Positions 57,346-64,000 of a stretch of DNA of 64,000 nucleotides are shown one piece after another. The stretch is from positions 181,952-245,951 of the forward strand of contig NZ_SISG01000002.1 of NCBI RefSeq assembly GCF_004310685.1, read 5' to 3'. This DNA is from Glaciihabitans arcticus (GTDB lineage: Bacteria; Actinomycetota; Actinomycetes; Actinomycetales; Microbacteriaceae). The first letter of the stretch is position 1, and each line of letters begins with the position of its first letter. The translations under genes and the position numbers were made by a program. A model generated the notes under the pieces. It was given only the letters and a program-made list of their open reading frames with translations, was not told the origin of the DNA and did no database searches.

Positions 57346-58232
57346 TATTTGACCGCCCCCGCCGTGAGTCCGTTAACTATGTACTTCTGAAGATAGAGGA
57401 AGAGAGCCATCACCGGGATCGCGGCCATCACCGCCCCCGCCGCGAAGAGGCTCCAGTTCTTGCTCGTCTCATCCGAGACGAACTGGTACAGGCCGACCGC
57501 GAGGGTCTGCTTGCTGGGGTCGGAGAGCAGCACGCTCGCGATCACGAACTCGTTGGTCGTGCCGATGAACGACAGCAGCCCGACCACCGCGAGGATCGGC
57601 GCCACCAGCCTGAGGATGATCGTGAAGAAGATGCGCGCGTGGCTCGCCCCGTCGATCTTCGCCGCCTCGTCGATCGACAGCGGCACCGTGTTGAAGAAGC
57701 CGTACATCAGGTAGGTGTTCACGCCCAGCGCGCCGCCGAGGTAGACGACGATCAGGCCGAGCTGGCTGTCGAGGCCGAGGATCGGGAAGATGTCGCCGAT
57801 CGCATTGAGCAGCAGGAAGATCGCGACCACCGCGAGCAGCTGCGGGAACATCTGCACGAGCAGCAGCGTCAGCAGGCCGACCCTGCGGCCGGTGAACCGC
57901 ATCCTCGAGAATGCGTACGCGGCGAGAGCACCGAGAAAGACCGTGCCCAGCGACGAGATGCCGCCGATGAGCAAGGTGTTGAGGAACCACGCGCCGTAGG
58001 GCTGGCTCGGGCGGTTGAAGAGGTCGATGTAGTTGCCGAGGTCGATCTCCTGGAACAACGCGTTCGACCCCACGAGGGTGCCGTTCGGGTTCAGCGACGA
58101 GGACAGCACGTACAGCAGTGGGAAGGCGCAGAAGATGATCACGGCCACACCGATCAGGTGCCGCCAACCCGTAGCGGTGAACCACTTGCGGAACGAGGAA
58201 CGCCGGCCGGTCGAAACAGTCGAGGTGATCAT
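57345..58232 (-). CDS. carbohydrate ABC transporter permease (MalG-type)
   Basis: 295 residues with six membrane helices; the EAA loop is IDEAAKIDGASHARIFFTIILRLV, which docks on an ATPase (MsiK-type, elsewhere in the genome). Forms the inner-membrane channel with the MalF-type gene upstream (1-bp gap). Confidence 0.93.
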   Translation of the reverse strand: MITSTVSTGRRSSFRKWFTATGWRHLIGVAVIIFCAFPLLYVLSSSLNPNGTLVGSNALFQEIDLGNYIDLFNRPSQPYGAWFLNTLLIGGISSLGTVFLGALAAYAFSRMRFTGRRVGLLTLLLVQMFPQLLAVVAIFLLLNAIGDIFPILGLDSQLGLIVVYLGGALGVNTYLMYGFFNTVPLSIDEAAKIDGASHARIFFTIILRLVAPILAVVGLLSFIGTTNEFVIASVLLSDPSKQTLAVGLYQFVSDETSKNWSLFAAGAVMAAIPVMALFLYLQKYIVNGLTAGAVK

Positions 58233-58233
58233 G

Positions 58234-59808
58234 TCAGTTCAAATCCTCCAGCGCCTTGGTCTGTCTGAAGCCGATCACTGAGACCGTCGCCACGACAATG
58301 AAGATGATGATCGCGAACGCGCTCGCCAGGCCGTAGTCGCGACCGGCCACCGAACCGAACGCCACCTTGTAGACGAGAGTGATGAGGATGTCGGTGGCCC
58401 CGACATTCACGTCGGCGCCGATGTCGCGCGGCCCCCCGCCCGTCAGCATGTAGATCAGGTTGAAGTTGTTGAAGTTGAACGCAAAGCTCGAGATGAGCAG
58501 CGGCGCGAGCGACACCATGAGCAGCGGCAGCTTGATGTGCCGGAAGAGCGCCCACGGTTTCGCGCCGTCGACCTTCGCGGCCTCCACGATTTCGTCGGGA
58601 ATCGCCTGCAGGGCGCCCGTGCTCACCAGGAACATGTAGGGGAAGCCCAACCAGAGGTTCACGATGAGGATGCTCACCTTGGCGAGCACGGGGTCGGTCA
58701 GCCACGGGACATCCGCCCCACCGAGAAGAACCTGGTTGATGAAGCCGAAGTCGCGGTTCATCAGGCCTGCCCAGACGAGGGCCGAGAGGAAGGCGGGGAA
58801 CGCGTAGGGCAGAATCGCGATCACCCGATAGAAGCGGCGGCCCTTCATACGCGCGTCGTTGAAGACCACCGCGAGGAACAGGCCGAGGGCGAAGGTCGTG
58901 GCGACGGACAGGATCGCGAACGCGAAGGTCCAGATCACGACGCCGATGAGCGGTCGGCGGATCTCCTCCTCGCCGAACGCGCGGGCGAAGTTGGCGAACC
59001 CCACGTCGATCTTCCAGCCGGGCTGGATCGTCTCCCCCTCGGCGGTCTCGAACTGGCCGTTGCCTCGATCGATGAAGACCGTGCCGCTCGTCTCATCGGT
59101 GAAGGAGCCGGCCGCCTCGTCGTACTTGAGGGTCGACTCGTAGAGGAACGCCTTGCTGCCGTCGGGGGTGCGCAGCGCGCCGTCGCTCGGGTTGTCGGTG
59201 AGCGGCACGGCCAGGGCCGAGATCGCCTGCTGGTTCGCGAGGATGCCGGCGAAGTCGAGGGCCGTATAGCCGTCGAGGCCGATCGCCTTGCCCGAACCGG
59301 AGAGCTGCGCGTTGTCCACCGGCTCGAGGGGGCTCTCCACGTTGCCGAGGCTCACCGTGCCGTCCGGCTCCGTCACGAGGAAGCTGTAGGTGCCCAGCTG
59401 GTCGAGCACCGTCAGGTCGTAGGTCGGTGAATTCTCCACCCGCTGCAGGGACTTCGCGACGATCGAGTCGATCGCGTCCTCGCGGGTCGAGTTGTGGCCG
59501 TCACCGAAGTTGGTGAACGCGATGTAGGCGCTGTAGCCCACCGCGAACAGTTGGAAGATGATGAGGAAGACGATGCCCGGCGCGAGGTACTTCGCGGGCA
59601 GTGCCCGACGGGTCAGGTAGATCCAGTTGATCGCGACCAGGCCGATCGCGACCAGCACGAACGCGACCCAGCTCTCCTTGAGGAAGAGCACGAACAACGC
59701 GTAGACGACGACCGCATCGAGCAGGCCGAGGGCGATGATCTTGATGAGGACCGCCTTGAGGGTCGGCGTCTCCTTGTACTTGCTGGGCTGAGTTGACGGC
59801 CGTGTCAT
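58234..59808 (-). CDS. carbohydrate ABC transporter permease (MalF-type)
   Basis: 524 residues, ATG at 59808 with GAGGAGAG upstream. Like enterobacterial MalF it has extra N-terminal helices and a long extracytoplasmic insert (about residues 100-270) that would contact the binding protein. The EAA loop is VEAAKVDGAKPWALFRHIKLPLL. It pairs with the MalG-type protein. The frame is open a little upstream but begins in a hairpin, so that region is not coding. Confidence 0.92.
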   Translation of the reverse strand: MTRPSTQPSKYKETPTLKAVLIKIIALGLLDAVVVYALFVLFLKESWVAFVLVAIGLVAINWIYLTRRALPAKYLAPGIVFLIIFQLFAVGYSAYIAFTNFGDGHNSTREDAIDSIVAKSLQRVENSPTYDLTVLDQLGTYSFLVTEPDGTVSLGNVESPLEPVDNAQLSGSGKAIGLDGYTALDFAGILANQQAISALAVPLTDNPSDGALRTPDGSKAFLYESTLKYDEAAGSFTDETSGTVFIDRGNGQFETAEGETIQPGWKIDVGFANFARAFGEEEIRRPLIGVVIWTFAFAILSVATTFALGLFLAVVFNDARMKGRRFYRVIAILPYAFPAFLSALVWAGLMNRDFGFINQVLLGGADVPWLTDPVLAKVSILIVNLWLGFPYMFLVSTGALQAIPDEIVEAAKVDGAKPWALFRHIKLPLLMVSLAPLLISSFAFNFNNFNLIYMLTGGGPRDIGADVNVGATDILITLVYKVAFGSVAGRDYGLASAFAIIIFIVVATVSVIGFRQTKALEDLN

Positions 59809-59830
59809 GACTCTCCTCGGGTAGGGGTGA

Positions 59831-59863
59831 CCGGGCATCCGATGTCCGATGTCGGATGCCCGG
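59831..59863 (-). terminator. malE-malF intercistronic hairpin
   Basis: CCGGGCATCCGA and TCGGATGCCCGG form a perfect 12-bp stem with a 9-nt loop, between the binding-protein stop and the MalF start. It likely stabilises the binding-protein mRNA or lets part of the polymerases stop, making the binding protein more abundant. Confidence 0.75.
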
Positions 59864-59878
59864 CCACGAGTTCGATCG

Positions 59879-61105
59879 TCAGCCCTTGATCTTCGTGGCG
59901 ATCGTGTCGGCCATCTTCTGCCAGGCGGCCTTGGGATCGCCCGCCGAACCCGCGATCAGCGCGGCCTCCGTTGCGCCCCAGTCGCTCCAGACCTGGCCCA
60001 TGGCCGGGATCGACGGCTGCGGCACACCGGCCGCACCCACCTCACCGAAGGCCGCGACATCCGGATTCGACTGCGCGGCATCAAAGGCCGTTTTCAGTGC
60101 GGGAGCTCGGCCGCCCTTTTCAAAGATCGAGGTCTGCACCTCTTCGCTGCCCAGGTATTCGACCACGAACTTGTTGGCGAGCAGCGCGTTGTCGGTCTTC
60201 GCGCTCACGAAGAAGCCCTGCACACCCACGAACGGCTGGCTCGGCTCACCGCCGGCGCTCGGAACTGCCTCGATCGAGTAGTTGATGCCGGCCTCCTTGA
60301 TGCGAGGCAGATTCCACGGACCGGTGATGATGTACGGCGACTTCTTGTTGACGAAGTTCTCGATCGCGATGTCACCGTCGACGCTCACGTTCAGCACGCC
60401 GCTCTTGCCCCACTCGACGAGCTTCGCGGCGAATTTGTCGCCACCCTCGTTCGCGAGCTGCAGGTCGTCTGCGTTGTAGCTGCCGTCGGCGTTGGTGCCG
60501 AAGACGGGGGCACCGAACGAGGTCTGGATCGGGTACATGTGGTACGGATCCGCGTTCGCGCCCACCTGCACGATGAACGGGAACTCGACCGTGCCCGCGG
60601 CCACCAGGTCCTCACCGGTCGCGATCATCTCGTCGAAGGTGTCGTGCGGGTCGGGGTCGAGATCGGTATTGCGAATCAGGGCGATGTTCTCGATCGACAC
60701 CGGCAGGCCGTACTGCTGTCCCTCGTAGCTCATCGCCTGGGTGGCGACGTCCTGGAAGTCAGCGGCGTTGTCCACGGTCAGTGGCGCCACCACGCCGTTC
60801 TGCACCCAGGAGCCGAGCCAGTCGTGGGCTCCCACAACGACATCCGGACCCTTGCCGGTCGGCACCTGCTTGGTGAAGTCCTCCTTGAGGGTGTCACCGA
60901 ATTCCTTCTGCACGACCTTGACCGTGACGCCGTTGTCGTCTTCGAAGGTCTGGATGACGTCCTTCAGCGCATCGGCCCGGTTCGCGTCGACCCAGATCGT
61001 CAGGGTGCTTCCTGCCTCACCACCCTCGTTGCCTCCGCCGCCCGCGCAGCCCGCCAGGGCCAGGGTTGCGATCGTGAATACAGCGGCTATGCCCGCTCTC
61101 TTCAT
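59879..61105 (-). CDS. maltose/maltodextrin-binding lipoprotein (MalE-type)
   Basis: 408 residues, ATG at 61105 with AAAGGTG upstream. Lipobox LAGC ends the short signal peptide, so it is anchored to the outer face of the membrane. The fold is that of MalE: ADALKDVIQTFEDDNGVTVKVVQKEF, PDVVVGAHDWLGSWVQNGVVAPL and NKKSPYIITGPWNLPRIKEAGINYSI blocks are typical. First gene of the operon; LacI-type operators lie upstream. Confidence 0.92.
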   Translation of the reverse strand: MKRAGIAAVFTIATLALAGCAGGGGNEGGEAGSTLTIWVDANRADALKDVIQTFEDDNGVTVKVVQKEFGDTLKEDFTKQVPTGKGPDVVVGAHDWLGSWVQNGVVAPLTVDNAADFQDVATQAMSYEGQQYGLPVSIENIALIRNTDLDPDPHDTFDEMIATGEDLVAAGTVEFPFIVQVGANADPYHMYPIQTSFGAPVFGTNADGSYNADDLQLANEGGDKFAAKLVEWGKSGVLNVSVDGDIAIENFVNKKSPYIITGPWNLPRIKEAGINYSIEAVPSAGGEPSQPFVGVQGFFVSAKTDNALLANKFVVEYLGSEEVQTSIFEKGGRAPALKTAFDAAQSNPDVAAFGEVGAAGVPQPSIPAMGQVWSDWGATEAALIAGSAGDPKAAWQKMADTIATKIKG

Positions 61106-61189
61106 CGGTGTCACCTTTCGTGTGCGTGGGACCTCGTCGTCCCACGCAGGTGCGCGGATCAAGAGGTCGTTCTCTTGGTGCTCGAATTC

Positions 61190-61204
61190 TGCAAGCGCTT
61201 ACAG
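61190..61204. promoter_or_regulatory. LacI/MalR-type operator 1
   Basis: TGCAAGCGCTTACAG contains the LacI-family core AAGCGCTT with flanking half-site bases. About 85 bp upstream of the binding-protein ATG. A copy lies exactly 70 bp away at 61260. Confidence 0.8.
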
Positions 61205-61259
61205 ATATACCCCGTTTGGGGGGTGTTTGGCCAGTCTTTTCAGAGAACCGTTACCGGAT

Positions 61260-61274
61260 GGCAAGCGCTTACAG
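61260..61274. promoter_or_regulatory. LacI/MalR-type operator 2
   Basis: GGCAAGCGCTTACAG is identical to operator 1 in 14 of 15 bases and lies 29 bp upstream of the plus-strand GH13 ATG. The two sites lie on the same orientation between divergent genes. The repressor gene is not in the window. Confidence 0.8.
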
Positions 61275-61303
61275 TTTTGCCTCCACCCGATAGGGTTTAG
61301 GGC

Positions 61304-63001
61304 ATGACTATTGCTAGCGACGTTCTGGCCGCAGCCTCGGGGCGCACCTCGATCGCCCACTCCACCGTCTCGACACCCGGATCCGAGTGGTGGCGCACGG
61401 CCGTCATCTACCAGATCTATCCCCGGTCATTCGCGGATCTCACCGGCGACGGAATCGGCGACCTGCCCGGCATCACGGCCCGCCTCGACTCGCTCGCGGC
61501 GCTCGGAATTGACGCCATCTGGCTCTCGCCGTTCTACACGTCACCGCAGAAGGACGCCGGCTACGACGTCGCCGACTACGTGGGAGTCGACCCGCTGTTC
61601 GGCACCATCGCAGACTTCGACGCCATGCGCGACCGCGCCCACGAGCTCGGCCTGCGCGTCATCATCGACATCGTTCCCAACCACTCCTCCGACCAGCACG
61701 CGTGGTTCCAGGAGGCGCTCGCCGCTTTGCCGGGCTCTGCCGAAAGAGCACGCTACATCTTCCGCGAGGGCCGTGGCTCCTCGGGCGAACTCGCCCCCAA
61801 CAACTGGGAGTCCGTCTTCGGCGGCCCGGCCTGGACGCGCATCGCCGACGGCCAGTGGTACCTGCACCTGTTCGACTCCTCGCAGCCCGACCTCGACTGG
61901 GAGAACCCGTGGGTGCGCGAGCAGTTCCGCGACATCCTGCGCTTCTGGCTCGATCGTGGCGTCGACGGATTTCGCGTCGACGTCGCCCACGGCATGATCA
62001 AGGCGCCCGGTCTGCCCGACTACACCCCTCCCGCCGACTCCGGATCGATGGGTGGGGGCATCGAGTCCGACGAGACACCGCCCTACTGGGCGCAGGATGG
62101 TGTTCACGAGATCTACCGCGATTGGCGCACGCTCCTCAACGAGTACGAGGGCGACCGCGTGCTCTGCGCCGAGGCCTGGGTCGAGCCGCTCACCAAGCTG
62201 GCCCGCTGGGTGCGGCCGGACGAGATGCACCAGGCGTTCAACTTCTCCTACCTCGAGACGCCGTGGTCCGCAGCGGCACTGCGCGCGGTCGTCGACACCT
62301 CGATTCACGCGTTCTCCGGTGTTGGCGCGCCCAGCACCTGGGTGCTCTCGAACCACGACGTGGTGCGTCACGCATCCCGACTCGCACTGACAGCCGAGAA
62401 CCCGCAGGGCGCCGGCGTCGGACCGCTGTCACCGGGCCAGCCCGACCCCGTGCTCGGCCTGCGCCGCGCGCGCGCCGCCACCGCTCTGATGCTCGCCCTG
62501 CCCGGAAGCGCGTACATCTACCAGGGCGAGGAACTCGGGCTGCCCGAGGTCATCAACCTGCCCGACGACTCGCGCCAGGACCCGACGTGGTTCCGCACCA
62601 ACGGGGAGCGCTACGGTCGCGACGGCTGCCGCGTGCCGATCCCGTGGGAGGGCGCATCTCCCGCCTTCGGCTTCAACAGCACGGGTGCGAGCTGGCTGCC
62701 GCAGCCCTCCGAGTGGGCGTCGTTTGCGCGCGACCAGCAGGTCGGTGTCGCGGGATCCACGCTGTCGCTGTACACACTCGCCCTGTCGCTGCGGTCGACC
62801 TACGGCTTCGGACTCGGCGCAATCGAATGGATGGATCTCGGGACTGACGTCGTAGCGTTCCGCAACGGAGACGTGACCGTGATTGCGAACACCGGCACTG
62901 CCCCCGTGGCGCTACCCGCCGGTGAGGTGCTGCTGGTCAGTGGCGAAGAGCTCGACGGATTCGTCGCGTCCGACACGACAGTGTGGCTGCTTGCCGACTA
63001 G
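61304..63001 (+). CDS. GH13 alpha-glucosidase
   Basis: 565 residues. The (beta/alpha)8 barrel begins at WWRTAVIYQIYPRSFADLTGDGIGDLPGI; motifs are DIVPNHSS, GFRVDVAHG (nucleophile Asp), CAEAWVEP (acid/base Glu) and LSNHDVVRH. It matches the AglA/MalL exo-acting subgroup and should release glucose from maltose and maltodextrin in the cytoplasm. Divergent from the binding-protein gene and sharing its operators, so it is induced with the transporter. Confidence 0.93.
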   Translation: MTIASDVLAAASGRTSIAHSTVSTPGSEWWRTAVIYQIYPRSFADLTGDGIGDLPGITARLDSLAALGIDAIWLSPFYTSPQKDAGYDVADYVGVDPLFGTIADFDAMRDRAHELGLRVIIDIVPNHSSDQHAWFQEALAALPGSAERARYIFREGRGSSGELAPNNWESVFGGPAWTRIADGQWYLHLFDSSQPDLDWENPWVREQFRDILRFWLDRGVDGFRVDVAHGMIKAPGLPDYTPPADSGSMGGGIESDETPPYWAQDGVHEIYRDWRTLLNEYEGDRVLCAEAWVEPLTKLARWVRPDEMHQAFNFSYLETPWSAAALRAVVDTSIHAFSGVGAPSTWVLSNHDVVRHASRLALTAENPQGAGVGPLSPGQPDPVLGLRRARAATALMLALPGSAYIYQGEELGLPEVINLPDDSRQDPTWFRTNGERYGRDGCRVPIPWEGASPAFGFNSTGASWLPQPSEWASFARDQQVGVAGSTLSLYTLALSLRSTYGFGLGAIEWMDLGTDVVAFRNGDVTVIANTGTAPVALPAGEVLLVSGEELDGFVASDTTVWLLAD

Positions 63002-63017
63002 CTTGTGGATAAGTTGC

Positions 63018-63033
63018 TCGAACATTCGTTCGA
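63018..63033 (+). promoter_or_regulatory. LexA (SOS) box
   Basis: TCGAAC-ATTC-GTTCGA is a perfect match to the actinobacterial LexA consensus (TCGAAC-N4-GTTCGA), 17 bp before the ATG of the DUF222/HNH gene, so that gene should be induced by DNA damage. Confidence 0.85.
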
Positions 63034-63050
63034 AGGTTCAGTATTGATGT

Positions 63051-64000
63051 ATGAATCTTTTAGAGCAGCACGGCACAGCCTTCGCGGCACTGTCTGCTCT
63101 GCCGCGCGCGTACTCTGCGGTGTCGGATGACGATCTGCTTGCCCTCGGCCGGGCCGTAGCTCGGTCCCAACAGCTTGTCGCCACGCACGCGGCCCTGATC
63201 GCCGGTGAGGTTGCGCGCCGGTCGGCTCCCGCTCTCGGGTCTTCGGGGTTGGCACAGCGAACCGGGCATCGCACGCCGGAGGAGCTGGTGCGGGTCACGA
63301 CCGGGTCGACGAAACGGGATGCGCGGACGGCCGTTGCCATCGGATCACTTGCTTCGTCGCCCGATATCGAGCCGTGGCTTGCGCCCGTCGCAGCTGCTCT
63401 GACCGAGGGCACGCTGTCGGTTGAGGCGGCGGCTGCGATTCGTACCGGGCTGGGCGTTCCCACCACCGATATCACCGCCGCGGTGCTTGCCGAGGCGTCT
63501 GCCGGGCTGTGCGAGGTGGCCCCGTCCCTGGATGCCGACCGGTTGCAGCGTCTCGCCCGGGATGCGCGGGATGCGCTCGATGAGGACGGCATCGCCGACC
63601 GGGAGGCTGCCGCCCACGCGCGGAGGTCGTTGACGTTCTGGCGCACCCCCGATGGCGGTGCACACCTGCGCTGGGTCATGGATCCCGAGACCGCAGCCAC
63701 CGTCGGGGACCTCTTCGACCGGGCCACCTCCCCCCGGCGTGGGGGACCCCGGTTCGTGAACCCGACCGACGCGACCCTGGCCGAGGCGATCACCGCGGAC
63801 ACCCGCACAACGGAGCAGCTGGCCTCAGACACCTTCGCCCACCTCCTCACCGCCGGCGCCGACACCGACTCCACCCAGCTACTCGGCACGGGTGGACCGG
63901 TGGTGAAGATTCTCGTGGCCGCTGAGTCGCTCGACACCCGCACCGGTCACGCCCGGATCGAGGGCTCACCGACGCCGGTGTCCGTGCAGACGGCGGAACG
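63051..64000 (+). CDS. DUF222/HNH-endonuclease family protein (13E12 type), 5' part
   Basis: Open from ATG at 63051 to the window end (316+ codons, no stop). Starts MNLLEQHGTAFAALSALPRAYS, then a long helical domain (LALGRAVARSQQLVATHAAL, EELVRVTTGSTKRDARTAVA) and the SLTFWRTPDGGAHLRWVMDPETAATV strand unit, which is the DUF222 domain of the 13E12 repeat family. The HNH nuclease domain expected at the C-terminus lies outside. These genes are common and multicopy in Microbacteriaceae and are linked with mobile DNA. A LexA box lies directly upstream. In M. tuberculosis some 13E12 genes are also SOS-regulated (literature knowledge). Confidence 0.9.
   Translation, partial: MNLLEQHGTAFAALSALPRAYSAVSDDDLLALGRAVARSQQLVATHAALIAGEVARRSAPALGSSGLAQRTGHRTPEELVRVTTGSTKRDARTAVAIGSLASSPDIEPWLAPVAAALTEGTLSVEAAAAIRTGLGVPTTDITAAVLAEASAGLCEVAPSLDADRLQRLARDARDALDEDGIADREAAAHARRSLTFWRTPDGGAHLRWVMDPETAATVGDLFDRATSPRRGGPRFVNPTDATLAEAITADTRTTEQLASDTFAHLLTAGADTDSTQLLGTGGPVVKILVAAESLDTRTGHARIEGSPTPVSVQTAE

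Overview
The window is high-GC actinobacterial DNA, most consistent with a Microbacteriaceae-like organism. Evidence: frequent GTG/TTG starts, gene pairs overlapping as ATGA/GTGA, a DUF222/HNH (13E12-type) gene behind an actinobacterial LexA box, a SufS-SufU pair, HadA/HadB-like MaoC proteins next to murB, and an actinobacterial WXG100 (type VII) secretion locus. This is inferred from gene content; no rRNA is present.

Layout. 1-9.6 kb looks like core chromosome: the end of a LiaF/PspC-type membrane protein, a secreted GH18 chitinase, an ABC exporter with its own NarL-type two-component pair, murB with two MaoC dehydratase-like genes, and a large secreted IPT/TIG protein. 9.6-25.8 kb is accessory: a compact promoter-to-terminator unit encoding a 26-residue CxxC peptide, DUF2283, a stand-alone SIR2-like protein (possible anti-phage NADase), two copies of a structured ~70-135 bp repeat flanking two small genes, a 7-bp tandem array (CTCGTAT x15), a CorA transporter, a TetR/CocE-hydrolase pair, a TetR/CPBP-protease pair, a decayed IS5-type transposase, and a cassette of a small secreted cysteine protein (I36-like) with an FtsX-type ABC transporter. 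25.8-33.8 kb holds a VOC/MarR divergent pair with two operators, an Asp/Glu racemase, a second CorA with a lengthened stalk helix, and a 1661-residue cell-surface GH106-type rhamnosidase behind a LacI-type palindrome.

33.9-52.5 kb is a type VII secretion and polymorphic toxin locus, mostly on the minus strand. It contains an EccC/EssC-type ATPase with N-terminal FHA, an FHA/zinc-ribbon protein, three WXG100 proteins, a 910-residue toxin with a repeat linker and an unrecognised C-terminal domain, two SseB-like proteins (one without a normal start codon), a set of immunity-like proteins (YezG-like plus a paralogous pair), an AAA+ ATPase and a TPR-membrane protein, and several secreted or lipoproteins. 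No EccB/EccD/EccE/mycosin homologue is recognisable here.

52.5-64 kb returns to core functions: DUF1697, sufS-sufU, an FMN-binding split-barrel protein, tRNA-Met(CAT) and tRNA-Thr(GGT), a maltodextrin locus (two GH13 enzymes, MalE/F/G-type transporter, two LacI/MalR-type operators, a strong malE-malF intercistronic hairpin), and the start of a LexA-box DUF222/HNH gene cut by the window end.
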